This document shows positions 11,711 through 23,521 of a stretch of DNA of 64,000 bases, piece by piece. Below the pieces are notes generated by a model. That model saw nothing but the letters and a program-made list of their open reading frames with translations, made no database searches and was not told the origin of the DNA. The first letter of the stretch is position 1. Every line of letters begins with the position of its first letter. Origin of the DNA: Zea mays (taxonomy: Eukaryota; Streptophyta; Magnoliopsida; Poales; Poaceae); NCBI RefSeq assembly GCF_902167145.1, contig NC_050096.1:264328622-264392621 (forward strand), written 5' to 3'. Position numbers and translations under genes: made by a program.

Positions 11711-12839
11711 TGTTGGGGAAATGATCTTCGGTCCCTGTGACCACGGGTCAGTGAGCGCGTTGTAGAAAAGTCTTTGATCGCTGAGGCCCGTTAGTTAGTC
11801 GAAACAGATAGATGCGTCAATCTTGGAAGGATCTGCCCCCGGTCGAACCTAGTGGCACCGAGCCCAGAGTTGAGCGTGGTGAAGCCTGACAAGGGAGGCT
11901 AGGAGTGTCGAAAGGGAACCACTCGAGAACCCGGGAATGACCTGCCATAAATGGCTGGCCACATTAACCACACATGGCACTGATGAGCCACAGCGTGGGC
12001 GTCGATCCGCTTCCCACCCATGCATGACCAACGAACCCCTCGGCCCGCATAGCGCTAATGACCAACGAGACCCCCCCCCCCCCCCCCCGACTATGGTGCA
12101 CTAGTAGCATTCACGGCCTCGGCCTGTGGCACACTTATAGCCTATCGGACTAAGCCTGAGCGCACAGACCTCCTGCAGGACACTATATGATGGGTCACGT
12201 CGAGCCACAGACTACGAAGGCCATGGGTCGACGTAGCCAGGATGATGACGCCTAGGACCATCGCCGCCCCGTGTCATCCGCCATAATAAATACGAGATAG
12301 CCAAGTAGCCTCGAGCCCCACGAGTATGTGTGGCCTCACCCGGGGTAAAACACTAGTTTTACCATTGCTATACGGCTCCTTCCTGAAGAAGCCACCGTTG
12401 GTCGACCCCTGTCCCAGCCTATAAAAGGTAGAGGTCGGCCTTCAGACAAAGGGATTGAAGGGAGAGAGCTCTAAGACAATCGGACACCTTCAGATGGAGA
12501 CGAACCCACAAAGATGAACAGGAGGAGGAGGAGCGCCGACGTGGACTTAGGCCGGAGCCCTGCCAAGCCAAGACTTAGATAGGACTCCACCTTGCAGGTT
12601 CTAAGCTCCACTTCCACCCTGATAAAAGACCTGGGAGCCTCTCCTCCCTCTCTCGACTACTTGTAACCCCTACTACGAGTTTGATCATGAATGGTGTTGG
12701 TAGCGCAAGCTACCAATGACTGAATGTAGGGACATTCTGCTTGAACCAGTATAAATCTTGTGCCCTCCGCACACACCCTCCGGAGCCCGGAACATGTACA
12801 ATAAATTTATTTGACGGATGGAGGTACGAAACACCGATG
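11711..12839 (+). mobile_element. Solo LTR of a Gypsy-type retrotransposon, 1129 bp
   Basis: The segment starts TGTTGGGGAAATGATC and ends CGAAACACCGATG. It is flanked by an identical 5-bp ATGTG at 11706-11710 and 12840-12844, the length expected for LTR retrotransposon integration. The interior has a TATA box (TATAAAA at 12420-12426) in the plus orientation, GC-rich promoter-like sequence and no coding frames. The usual terminal CA seems to have changed to TG. With no internal domain and no second LTR, it is best explained by recombination between the LTRs of a former full element. An 18-base poly-C run lies at 12071-12088. Confidence 0.75.
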
Positions 12840-12844
12840 ATGTG

Positions 12845-13330
12845 TATACTAGAGCACAACTAGTGTAAAGGTGTTCATAAGATAACAACCGGTAAAGAGC
12901 CATTTACACTGGTGGTTTTCTAAGATAAACCACCACAAACGATTTTCATAAATTATAAGTTGGCCTAGAAATTTTCTTTTAATCCTAGGTTACGATTGGG
13001 AAAGGGTTTTTAAGAGATTTTATGAGAATCTAGGTTCCTGCATGATCTAGCTATCACAAGAATTGCATATCGCGAGGCTTGCGTGTGGAGGAAGATGAAG
13101 GACTATGCAAGGTTTAAAAAGCAACGGATTCCCTCCCGTCGTGATAACAGAGGATATCGTATTCACGTTGATTTGGACAATTTTTCATAGAAACTATTCT
13201 CATATAAACAGACCGAAAAACAAAGCGTTTTGCGGCCAGAAACCAATTCTGACATGTAGAATTCAGCCAAAAACCGAAACAAACAGGGTCTAAGCATGAT
13301 AGCAGCAATCACTTGCATATACTAAAATAT
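12845..13330. other. Intergenic sequence with possible transposon remnants
   Basis: The end of this stretch (13265-13292) carries CGAAACAAACAGGGTC, which resembles a DNA-transposon terminus, but no partner end was found. No gene is recognised. Confidence 0.35.
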
Positions 13331-13332
13331 TA

Positions 13333-13499
13333 CTCCCTCCGTCACAAAATAGTATTGGTTTTAGGGTGTTAATAGATTCATACAATATTTAATACATGTG
13401 TATTATATATGTGTCTAGATTTATTATTATCCATTTGAATATGAACACAAAAAATAAAAATCTAGAACGGACCATATATTGGGAGAGAGGGAGAGGGAG
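13333..13499. mobile_element. Stowaway MITE, 167 bp
   Basis: The element begins CTCCCTCCGTCACAAAATAG and ends GAGGGAGAGGGAG, the canonical Stowaway termini. It is flanked by TA at 13331-13332 and 13500-13501. There is no coding capacity. The group derives from Tc1/mariner transposons. Confidence 0.85.
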
Positions 13500-13513
13500 T
13501 AAACAAGTAATAC

Positions 13514-13587
13514 CTCCATTCTCCAATAGTTGTTGTCCGCTAAATTCATTTTTAACATAAAATGTGACAAATAAAAAAAGAACGGAG
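13514..13587. mobile_element. Short Stowaway-like MITE, copy 2
   Basis: It is related along its whole length to 7810-7881, with inverted termini CTCCATTCTCC and CTCCGTTCTT. It lies 14 bases from the Stowaway element at 13333-13499, so small elements cluster here. Confidence 0.6.
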
Positions 13588-13601
13588 AAATTACTCATGT
13601 T

Positions 13602-14623
13602 AGCCACACAAATGGAGAGTTAACTACATACCAGGAACACCAACAATGGAAATCTCCTCACAGATATACGTGAATATCTTTCCATGTAAAGCGACATCGG
13701 TTTTGTCGACGAGTGAATAGGAAAAGGAAACAAAAGTCCCCAAATCTACGCAGCACAACGATTAGTTGGCTGAAAGCTGATGGTGTGATGCATGGTGGCT
13801 CCCAATCTTTGGTCCACTGGATGCGTGCGTTTCAGCTGCTGCAGGGTTGCGTGCAAATCTTTTACTGCTGGTACGGTACTCTGGTAGTAGTAAAAAAAAT
13901 TATCTAACGTGCACAGCCCAGCAATCTTTTTATGCCATCAATGGGATGTATATCGTCAGCATGCACAAAACAATGCAAAGTCACGTGCGCTGTTTCCTTC
14001 TGCCACGCAGCGAGCTGTGCAAAATACGGCGGTCCAATAAGAAGCAAGAACTTTTTTCTCGACGGGACGGATATCAAAGCACATGTGATCGAGGATTTTT
14101 TTTTAAAAAAAAAGTATTTATATTTACTATAATATCCCTGGTGACTAGGACCTATAAAATATGGCATCATGGAAATTTGAATAATAGGAAAAAAACTTCG
14201 TTTAGAAAAGGAATATACGCATTGCATGATATTAGGAAACCATGACAAATGTATTCACATAAATAGCGATATTAACGCATGTACAATAGCAGGGCTTAAT
14301 TAAAGAAAGTACAAGTGAAAATTTCATCTTTATACGACTCTTCACACATATTGTCTATTACTGTATTTATGATAGTTGTATTATGCGGTCTCAGTTGTCT
14401 CTTATACTTAAAAAATCGATCTAGAACTCTAGCATGTTCGCTTGGCATATCAAATTCTACTACTTGTACATCGTTTTTGCTTCGGATTAAAGTCGATTGT
14501 TTAGACTGCTGCAGCTGCAATCTATATGGACAAAAACACTGTATAAGTATTAGAAGCCGATATGGATTAAAAACAAGGAAAATTTCATGTGCATTGAATA
14601 ACTTGATATGATATAATCTTACT
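13602..14623. other. Intergenic sequence, nothing recognised
   Basis: AT-rich DNA with a T9/A9 foldback at about 14096-14116 and no convincing coding frame. Several overlapping open frames on both strands are short and of chance composition. Confidence 0.4.
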
Positions 14624-14887
14624 AAAAGAATAAGATAAAAGTTTTATATGATAAAATTATTTTATGACGATGAAACTTGTCTGTATTGTTTTTAACACGT
14701 GAGAATCGCAGGACACTCAAATAACACTTCATTGAGGATGATCTTATGTTTTGCTATAAATTCTAAAAGAATTTTTATATGACAAAATAAGTTTTGTTAT
14801 GATGAAACTTGTTTGTACTGTTTTTAACACGTGAGAATCGCATGACACTCAAATAACACTTCACCGATGATGATCTTCTGTTTTGCT
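14624..14887. repeat. 132-bp tandem duplication, two copies
   Basis: The two copies have the same layout: GATGAAACTTGT, a long shared block around TTTTTAACACGTGAGAATCG, then ACACTCAAATAACACTTCA and TTTTGCTATAAAT. The CACGTG-containing block starts at about 14690 and again 132 bases later. Moderate divergence suggests an older event than the 42-bp copy at 9286. Confidence 0.85.
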
Positions 14888-15245
14888 ATAAATAGCTACG
14901 ATCGCTAATTACGAAATTAGAGATTGATCAATTTCTGCCATACTCTAGTTAGATCCAAAAGTCCGATCGACGTCATTCGAGTTGGGTCAGTTTCGTAGTT
15001 TTATCTAATTTAATCTGCTAAATTTTAAAATTGACCAGGGGTTACGGATTTTGGTCAACAACAGTAATTTGTTCAGGTTTAGAAAAAATGCATTATTTTG
15101 GCTTTTTTATTAGCAGGTGTGATATTTATTTTTAAGCTTCCGCAATCGTTCGCGTCCTTTAGTATATCGTCATGCCAACCTACACCCCCAAGACTTTATT
15201 GGAGTTTCTCCCTTTACATAAAAACTCCCCCACCCTGTCAATCAT

Positions 15246-15935
15246 TTTAGGGCTAGTTTGGGAGCGAGAAAACCAAAAGGGATTTAGAGGGAGTTAGAAT
15301 CCCTTTTTATTCAAAATTGAATAAGAAGAAAATTTTAGCTTCTCCAATCCTTTTCGGTTATGTGGAATCCAAAGTTGTCCTTTGAGAACTTTAAATCTCT
15401 TGTGGGATTGGAGAGGATTGGGATGGAAATAAACTAGTTTCCTCTCTAGAGCAACTCCAATAGTTCTCTAATATACTTCCTAAATCAACAATTTAAGTAG
15501 TTAACACAAAAACTCATCTCCAACAGTTCTCTAAATGAACTTTCTAAATTTAACAACTTCTCATCTAACCTTATTTTCTCTCTACATTTGGCAACCATTT
15601 AGCAACTCTCTAAACAAAAATGTTTACTGCATTATGTAGATAATGAAGGTAATTGATGACATTTGTGACTTTGTTTTTTTATGTGGATAGATACAAAACA
15701 AAACTACAACCTATATTTAGAGAACTATTGGAGAACTCACATTTTTTTACTCCCAAAGTTATTTAGCAACTTCTTAAATCTGTAATTTAGAGAGTTAAAA
15801 TTTATATAACTATTGGATTCAATCCCGAACTAAATAAACAAAAGAACTAAGCGGCTCCATTCTTACTATCAAACATAAAACAGAGTCGTTCCGCTTTTAA
15901 AAATCACTACAGACTGCAACCAAACGCTACCTAGG
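15246..15935. other. AT-rich foldback-rich stretch with probable nested MITEs
   Basis: A segment starting GGGCTAGTTTGGGAGCGAG at 15249 looks like the end of a MITE that was split by the element starting at 15449. No coding region is present between 14888 and 16490. Confidence 0.35.
15449..15820. mobile_element. Probable MITE
   Basis: The left end GAGCAACTCCAATAGTTCTC and right end (reverse-complemented GAATCCAATAGTTATA) are imperfect inverted repeats. The interior repeats TCTCTAAAT/ATTTAGAGA motifs. The exact right boundary and target duplication could not be set. Confidence 0.4.
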
Positions 15936-16493
15936 AGAAAAACAAACGTGACCTTAGTTAGGCACTTGTAAGCTGGAAACAAGGAGGTAAGCTAAGATGA
16001 TATATAGCTAGGTTGAGATGACAGCACTCTTTTCACTAATGTTTCTCGGCCTGCTGTAGAGAAAACTACTGGTGTGTAGGGTGGCACACCACCGGCCCTC
16101 GAGCAGGCGATCGAGCTTTTTGTTTACGGTTATACGTCGTACGGACGCACTAAATCTTAAATTCCTACTAGATCTGGAGGCCGGTAATAGAAAAGTATAT
16201 CCTTGGATTTGTTGGAAGCGGACTAACGAATTAGGCCAGCCTGCGTGTCGTGTGGTGTTAGCAAGGGAACTGCATGCTGCATATAATGACGTTTCTCCGC
16301 AGCAGTACGTTCTTGAGAGAGAGAGAGAGAGGTTGATTAAAGCAATTGTCGTGTCAAGGACAGATCATATGACGCCGGCCGATGCCTTTCTTTATCAGGG
16401 GGTGTGATACGATGCTGAATTGGCTGATGTTGTAGTAGCATATAGCATGGACCAGGTCTAATAATAAATTTACGAAAGTGGTTTGCGACTTTA

Positions 16494-16620
16494 GGGCATG
16501 TTTGGAAACAAGAGTATTGGAGGGATTGAGGGGGCTATAATCCCTTGCTATTCAAAATTAAATAACAAGGGATTATAGCCCCCTCAATCCCCTGCAATAC
16601 CCTTTGTTCCAAACAAGCCC
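16494..16620. mobile_element. Foldback Tourist-like MITE, 127 bp
   Basis: Almost the whole element is one hairpin. The left arm GGGATTGAGGGGGCTATAAT pairs with the right arm ATTATAGCCCCCTCAATCCC across a short AT-rich loop, and the ends GGGCATGTTTGGAA and TTCCAAACAAGCCC match. TTA flanks it at 16491-16493 and 16621-16623. The near-perfect pairing suggests a young insertion. Confidence 0.88.
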
Positions 16621-16623
16621 TTA

Positions 16624-17409
16624 TTGATGTTGTCCTGTCATGGCTGCGGCAATTAATTAATACGTATAATAATTAATCTCCGTCGTAATTAAAAGATGGT
16701 ACAGCTAGCCATATTTAGCTATCGCGCTACGAGTTGACTGCAGGTAGGGACGGTATGTTGGTTTAATTTGGGCAGTATTCTGAAACTTGTTTAATTATGT
16801 ATGGCTGGCCGGGACCCGTTTTCTATAAGCGTATATTATTTTATTATAAACGCATCAAGAACCCTAAACCCCGTTTGGCTATACCCGAAAAATGGTGTTT
16901 CGTGCGACGATTGAAGAAACATATATCTGTGTGGTAACGTTAGGTCATTGGCATGGTGCTATCAGTGCTTTCCCAATCGTTAGCGCGGTCATCGTCACCC
17001 GCACGCCGCATTGTATATATGTGTAATTCGTTTTGTTGTGTAGTTAATCTCTTTGTTCTATGTATCCCTTGTTATATTACTTCCTCCGTTGTTTTTTATT
17101 TGTCGTAGTTTAGTTCAAAAATAAACTAGCGAACGGTGAAGTAGATTATATCCTTGTGAAGGAAAAACAATAAAACATGGCTGCAAATTAATTAAGTTCG
17201 AGATAGACTAAAATCACTTTTTTAGAGAAAAAAAGGAAATTTTCTGGCCATGCATTTGGTAATTTCTCATCCTAACATACTGCTGGTACATATGGTGGCA
17301 GCAAAGACAAGCAGTACACGGACAAAGACATTCAGTCAGCTTGCTGGTCGACTATATATATATATACCCATAGCGGCGATCAGCAAAGACAAATTATAAT
17401 TTAGCTTCC
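16624..17409. other. Intergenic sequence, nothing recognised
   Basis: AT-rich flank of the LINE with no gene seen. A CAGCAAAGACAA segment occurs twice (about 17299 and 17381). Confidence 0.4.
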
Positions 17410-17488
17410 AACAAAACTGCAGTGATCAACAAGGGGGTTGGTGGAAGCCCACTGATGAGGCCTGAGGGTAAACTTATGACCAAATTGC

Positions 17489-18100
17489 ATGGAAATCGTT
17501 TCAACGATGGAGAGATTTTTTGCTCCAGCCGACTACTCAGCGACCTCGGTGCAGGTTTCCAAGAAATGGGCGCCCTTTTTCTTATCCAACTTGATGCACG
17601 AGGATTCCTTTAGCTGGTCCAAAAAGTTTATGTCCTCAGATATTCCTTCAGCTTTGCTGGAGCCGGAGTCTATGTCACTCCCTTTTGTCCTCCCCAGGAA
17701 GTGTCCTGAGGACAAGCTCCCTGATTTGGCTGTTTCTGAGGAATCTGCTGATGACACCTCTGTCCCTGCGGACACAACCTCCTCCAAGCCCAATATTGCT
17801 ATTGTGGAATCAGACCTGAGAAGAAGTAAGAGGCTTCGTGACGCCCGGGCTGGTTTCAGGCAAGGCTCTTGCCATAAGAAGAATTGTTTGATGTGTCAGC
17901 ACAAATGTGAGGGCCCCCCCTCGCTTTCTGCTAGAGCTATCAGGCGCTTAGGAGAGCGCTTTTGTAATCTGTCAGAGGAAGATTTGGCTGACAAAGTTCT
18001 GAAGAAAAAGAAGAATCCGCCTGGCTGTGTTGGCTCTAGCAAGTCAGGCAAGAAAGATGAGGGAGACAGGAATCAAGAATCTTCAGATGATGACAAATGA
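17489..18100 (+). pseudogene. LINE ORF1, C-terminal part
   Basis: This open frame of 203 residues is the distal portion of an L1 ORF1 (nucleic-acid-binding) protein. It contains a basic segment, DLRRSKRLRDARAGFR, followed by a Cys-rich stretch (CHKKNCLMCQHKC) and a Lys-rich tail. The N-terminal DUF4283-like and zinc-knuckle regions found in complete plant L1 ORF1 proteins are absent, so the first ATG is not the native start. ORF2 begins about 200 bases downstream. Confidence 0.65.
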
Positions 18101-18306
18101 TTCGTTATTTCTGCCTTGGGTGGGTGTCTTTTGCAGGTCTCAACCTCGCCAGGCTTTTTGGCTGTCTCGGCCCTGGCGTTTATATCTGATCTCTGTGTTC
18201 TTGAACTTGGCGGTTTCTGGCTGTGCCCGGTTCTGTCTTAACAGATACTCTTTTGCCCTCCCAATTTTTGGGTTTGGGCTCATTTCCGTTCACAAACTTA
18301 ATCTCT

Positions 18307-21300
18307 ATGATGAATAGTCGCAATGCTATTAATTATTCCGACTGGTCCGTTTTAAGTTTTAATGTCCGAGGTATTAATGCCGTGGCTAAGGGGAATGGAA
18401 TTCATTGTGTGATTCGGGAGTCCAATAGCGATATTATCTGCTTGCAGGAGACGAAGAGAGAATCTTTTGTTAGGGCAGACTTAAGAAGGTTCTACCCAAG
18501 TTATTACGATGAGTTCGCTTTTGTACCTTCGATAGGAAACTCCGGGGGTTTCATTACTGTTTGGAATAGTTCGAAGCTGGTTGGCAATGTTGTTTTCCAA
18601 AATGAGTATGCTCTTTCGGTTGAATTTTTTGCTACTTCGTCGGAGGAATCTTGGATTATCACAAACGTCTATGCGCCCTGTTCCCCAGCTGGGAAAATTG
18701 ATTTTCTTCACTGGTTTTCTAATATCAACATGCCCTCCGATAAGCGTTGGTTGATTGTTGGGGACTTTAACCTAACCCGTAGGCCTGAGAATAGAAATTC
18801 TGCAGGGGGGACATTAATATGATGCTGGCCTTTAATGAGGCAATCAGGCAGCTAGATCTGGTGGAAATCCCCCTCCATGGCCTCTCCTTTACTTGGTCGA
18901 ATAAACAAAGGGAACCCCTTCTCCAGAGACTCGATTGGTTTTTCATGTCGCAAGAGTGGGCGGTCAGTTACCCTGATACTCTCGCTACAACGTTGCCCAG
19001 GGATATTTCAGATCATGTGCCCTGCTTGATTTCTTTTAAGTCAAAGATTCCTAAGCCCAAGATCTTTAGATTTGAAAATTTCTGGTTACAGTTTGACGAG
19101 TTCATGAGAATTTTTCAAAATTCGTGGACGGGTATGCCAAGCATTTTGGACAAAGCGAAGAATTTAACAGCAAAGTTCAAGTCCACCAGAAAGATTCTAA
19201 AAGATTGGCAGCGGTCCCTGCCAAAAATTGACAAAACTGTGAGCCAAATTAAGTTGATTATTGAATTTATTGATCTTATCGAAGAGCATCGAGACCTTTT
19301 GATTGAAGAATGGAATTTCCGCGAGCTTTTGCAACTCAAGGCTGCTGAGTTGCTTCGGCTTCAAAAAATCTATTGGAAGCAACGGGCCTCCATCAAATGG
19401 GTTACGGATGGAGATATCTGCTTCAGATTCTTTCATGCCCATGCAACGGTAAGACATGGCCGCAATACAATTGCGTTGCTCGCAGATGACAGTGGTGCAG
19501 CCTTTTCAGAGCATGACCTCAAAGCCAACCTGCTCTGGAATGCGTTCAAACAACGACTGGGTTCCTCCGATTTCGTGGACAATGTCTTTGATCTTCCTAG
19601 TTTGATTCTCTGCAACAGGGACTTACAGTGGCTTGATGAGCCTTTTTCAAAGCAAGAAATTGATAGTATTGTGGCGGCCCTACCTTCTGATAAATCCCCG
19701 GGACCTGATGGGTTTAATACTAACTTCATCAAAAAATGCTGGCCGATTATTTCACAAGACTTCTATGACTTATGTGATCAATTCTACCACGGAGATGTTT
19801 GCCTTCGAAGCATTAATGGCTCTTATATTGTTCTGATTCCGAAGAAGGATAATGCCAGAGTAGTGGGCGATTTCAGACCAATCTCTCTTCTGAATAATAG
19901 TATGAAAATCATTACTAAGCTGCTGGCTAACCGGCTTCAGACTGTGATGACTTCCCTTGTTCATAAAAATCAATATGGCTTCATCAAAGGAAGAACCATT
20001 CAAGACTGCCTGGCCTGGGCATTCGAATATATCCATCTTTGCCATATTTCAAAAAAAGAGATTATTGTGCTCAAATTGGACTTTGAAAAGGCGTTTGATT
20101 CTCTAGAGCATGAGTTCATTCTTCAGGTGTTGCTGCACAATGGCTTCGGCCCCAGATGGCTTAACTGGATTAGGGACATTCTTCGGTCTGGCACGTCTTC
20201 AGTTCTTCTTAATGGTGTACCTGGGAAAACTTTCCACTGCAAGCGTGGGGTCAGGCAGGGTGATCCACTCTCGCCTCTTCTTTTTGTTCTCGCGGCAGAT
20301 CTGCTTCAAAGCATCATAAATAAAGCGCGGCGGCAAAACTTGCTCAAGTTACCATTGCCAGAGAATTGCGGTCAAGATTTTCCGATAGTTCAATACGCGG
20401 ATGACACGCTGCTGATTTTGGAAGCTTGCCCTAGACAGCTATTCTTTCTAAGAGCTGTCCTGAACTCTTTTGCTTTTTCAACGGGGTTGAAGGTGAATTA
20501 CAACAAATCAAGTATGTACCCCATCAACGTCAGTCCGACTAAAATGGTGATCCTTGCTGGAACTCTTAACTGTCAGATAGGTTCAATGCCCTTTACCTAT
20601 CTGGGTATCCCGCTGGGGCTTGCAAAACCTAAAATATGCCACTTTTTACCACTCATTCAGAAGATTCAAAAGCGACTTTCATGCACTTCTGCCCTCCTCT
20701 CGCAGGCTGGCAGGCTCGAGCTTGTTAACTCGGTTTTCTCAGCTCTCCTGACTTTTTTTATGTGTACGCTGAAGATCCCGGTGACCACGATTAAGAAGAT
20801 TGATTCCTATCGGAAGCACTGTCTCTGGAGGGGGAACGACGTCAATTCAAAGAAACCGGCGCTAGCTGCCTGGAGTATGATTACCCAGACAAAAAAAAAT
20901 GGGGGCTTGGGAGTGATAAGAATAGAGACTCAAAACAAAGCCTTGCTCCTGAAGTTCTTACACAAGTTCTTCAACAGTCACGATATTCCCTGGGTTAACT
21001 TGGTCTGGAGCAACTATTACAGGACAACCAGGATGCCTGGCTGCTCGAAAATTGGCTCCTTCTGGTGGAAAAGCTTACTTACGTTTGTCCAAGATTACAA
21101 GGGTATGGCTGCCCCAAAAATTGGAGATGGAAGAACCATTCTATTCTGGGAAGATATGTGGAATTCGGGCATCCCGGCTAATCAATTCCCTGAACTATTC
21201 TCCTTTGCCCGCAACAGCAAACTGTCCATCAAAGAGGCTCTCCAAAAAGAGCAACTTATTGAAATTTTCCAGCTTCCTCTGTCGGTTCAAGCTCATGAGC

Positions 21301-21920
21301 AATTTTTAGACTTAGACGCAACCTGGGGCCAAATCATGGTAAACAGCACAAACGATTCTTGGAAACTCATTTGGGGAGCAGACATTTTCTCTACAAAAAA
21401 AACGTATAAGCATTTGATGGGTTAGGCCCAGGTTCACCAGATCTTCAGATTGCTTTGGAAAAACAAGTGCCAACCAAAGCACAAGGTCTTTTTTTGGCTG
21501 TGGCTAAAAAACAGACTCAATACAAGAGCTCTGCTGAAAAGGAAGAATATGAACCTAGAGTCCTACACTTGTGAGAACTGCATCTGGCAAAAGGAAGAAA
21601 CTCTTTACCATCTTTTCCTCAAGTGTAACTTTGCAAAGGCCTGCTGGACTTCTATTGGTTTGACGTCTCCCAGAATTGCTAATCCTGAGGCCGCGGCAGT
21701 AAACCTAATGCAACAACTCAATGTTCCATTTTCTATGGAAATTGTCATTCTCATGAACTGGAGCATTTGGAAAACCCGCAATGCATGGTTTTTTCAGAAC
21801 AAAGCCCCGACTGTGCAACACTGCAAAAACGAGTTTGCAAGGGAACTTCATCTTGTCATGCTGAGGGCTAAAGGCCGTTTTGATTCGACAATTCCTGCAT
21901 GGCTTCAGCTTTGGCAGTAG
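18307..21920 (+). pseudogene. LINE ORF2: endonuclease, reverse transcriptase, zf-RVT
   Basis: ORF2 nicks the target and copies the LINE RNA. The endonuclease domain (18307 to about 19040) shows NVRGIN, LQETKRES, VGDFN and SDHVPCLI motifs. The reverse transcriptase has [28 protein letters not shown] and the catalytic YADD (about 20395-20406). The tail holds a zf-RVT-like region with CENC and LFLKCNFAKACW. There are two lesions. A one-base loss in a G run near 18804-18809 shifts the frame after the endonuclease VGDFN motif, so the readable parts are 18307-18822 and 18819 onward. A TAG at 21423-21425 also interrupts the same frame that continues to 21920. It cannot make a full protein as written. 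Confidence 0.9.
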
Positions 21921-22200
21921 ACCTCGTTTCTTTTCCTTTTCCCGCTGTAGTTAGGCTGTTTTACCCTTTGTAATCTGCTTTCTGTCTGCTTCTAACTCTG
22001 TTATTTTAAAGTTTTAATAAAATTTTCAGTAGGGGCTCGCCCCTCCTGTCTTATCAAAAAAAAGGGGGGGAGGCTTCTCTGCCACGGCAGCAACAACGAT
22101 CTATGGGGAATGCTATTTCTATTAGTCATTGTATTAGGTCCTGTTTCTGTGTCTCACGAACTGGCTAGGCAAGCTTTTGGTAGGTAAAAGCTATTTTGTT

Positions 22201-22354
22201 GGAACAATTGGATCTATACCATTAAAAGATCCAAACTTTAGATATATACCATGGACCCCACATGTCATTGACTCATGTGGACCCACATGTAAGTGAGATA
22301 GTAATGGTATGGATCCAAAGTGGTGATCTTTTAATGGTATGGATCCAAATTTCC
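22201..22354. mobile_element. Mutator-type MITE with 10-bp target duplication, 154 bp
   Basis: The identical 10-mer CTATTTTGTT flanks the segment at 22191-22200 and 22355-22364. The ends GGAACAATTGGATC and (reverse-complemented) GGAAATTTGGATCC are imperfect inverted repeats, and TACCATTAAAAGATC pairs with GATCTTTTAATGGTA inside. A target duplication of about 9-11 bp is characteristic of Mutator-like elements. There is no coding capacity. Confidence 0.75.
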
Positions 22355-22623
22355 CTATTTTGTTTGGATAGATGAACCACCAATTCTTCAATTTCTTGTA
22401 ACCACTCTATGGAATGAATAAAAGCTTGCCGAAATGATTTAGAAAATGAAAAAAAGGGAATTCTGGCTAGTGGCTGCATACTAATATGGATACGAGTGTC
22501 AGACATGTTTGAGCTTATTTGGATACGGCAACGTCAAATAAAAACGGCCCAACTTACCTCCAAGCCCTGAGCGAGCCCAAACAAATCGAGTACCCATCTT
22601 ATCTCTAATGGGATGTTCTCTAA

Positions 22624-22790
22624 TGGGGTGTTTGTAACCACTTTCTAAATTTTAGTGGTTAAAATTTAGTCACTTTTAATCCCTAAAATACTAAAGTGGA
22701 TAACTAAAATATGTCTTCTAAATAGAATTTTTAGAGACTAAAGTTTAATCCCTAGAGTTTAAAAAGGTGACTAAAAAAACCAAACACCCC
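22624..22790. mobile_element. Tourist-like MITE
   Basis: The left end GGGGTGTTTG and right end CAAACACCCC are perfect inverted repeats. TAA lies at 22621-22623 and 22791-22793, with one extra T inside the left end. The interior repeats TTTAGTC/GACTAAA motifs like the element at 8001-8331, so the two may be distant relatives. Confidence 0.7.
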
Positions 22791-23190
22791 TAAAGTACAG
22801 CCCACATGAAAAGAGGCCCCCAAGGTCCAGCCCCACTCGGACATGAGATTTTAGTAATTATGGAAAGCGATACAGTGGGCTTCACAAAAACAAAAGTCAT
22901 GTCGCGACAATTGACAAAATGGAAACAATAGGGTTGGTAAGGTATTTTCAGTTTTATGAAAAACCGCTAAATCATTTAGCTGCATCTATATTCGAATATA
23001 TCCTTTTGTAACTTTTAAAAAAGGTCAGGATAAATGACTTAGCCCACCATTTTAAACATTGTGTGGCGCTCGTGAAGGAGATGTGGTCGTCCGACGAGGC
23101 TGTCCGCGTTCGGAGCCGCTTCCTCTGCCTCATCCATGTCGTACAGAGGATTGTGTTACGGCGAATTGAGCTCTGTGGCGAAGTTGAGCT

Positions 23191-23381
23191 GCTGAGCATC
23201 CTGCAGTACGTCAAAAGGTACTGAGGAAGAAGATAAACTCACGCTGTTACCTATTGCCGTCCATAAACCGCGAGCTACTGAGGCACTGAGCACCGTGCGG
23301 TACGTTGAAAGGAACTAAGAAGGAAGAAGATAAACTCACGCTGTTACCTATTGCCGTCCATGAACCGCGGGTGACGAGATT
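23191..23381. repeat. Tandem duplication, about 94-97 bp, two copies
   Basis: Copies start with CTGAGCA at about 23192 and 23286 and share the block GATAAACTCACGCTGTTACC and the following CTATTGCCGTCCAT. A three-base insertion separates the two registers. It lies just upstream of the Helitron start. No gene is recognised between 22794 and 23521. Confidence 0.85.
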
Positions 23382-23521
23382 TACCGGCTCTTACCTCTGT
23401 CAATGGCGAGAAACAGCGAAGGCTTTCCATTCCAGCAACAATACAACCGTGTTGTTTCCATTTTGTCAATTGCCGCGACATGTCTTCTATTTTGGTGAAG
23501 CCCACTCTGCGGGCTTTCCAT

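Larger units (their letters stand above)
17410..22063 (+). mobile_element. L1-type LINE, 5'-truncated and mutated
   Basis: The element carries the tail of ORF1, a nearly complete ORF2 and a short 3' untranslated region ending CCTGTCTTATC followed by an A8 tail (22056-22063). The 3' end, with AATAAA-like TTTAATAAAATTTTCAG before a GGGGCTCGCCCC foldback, is typical of grass L1 elements. ORF1 lacks its N-terminal region and CCHC part, so the copy is 5'-truncated, as is usual for target-primed reverse transcription. The left boundary (about 17410) is approximate; I could not find convincing target-site duplications. Confidence 0.85.

Noticed and set aside
17400..22080. Target-site duplications of the LINE
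   Set aside because: A G-rich sequence occurs near both ends, but the match is too weak to claim.
22972..23214. An 80-residue minus-strand frame near the 97-bp duplication
   Set aside because: No motif, and only one of the duplicated copies is included; likely chance.
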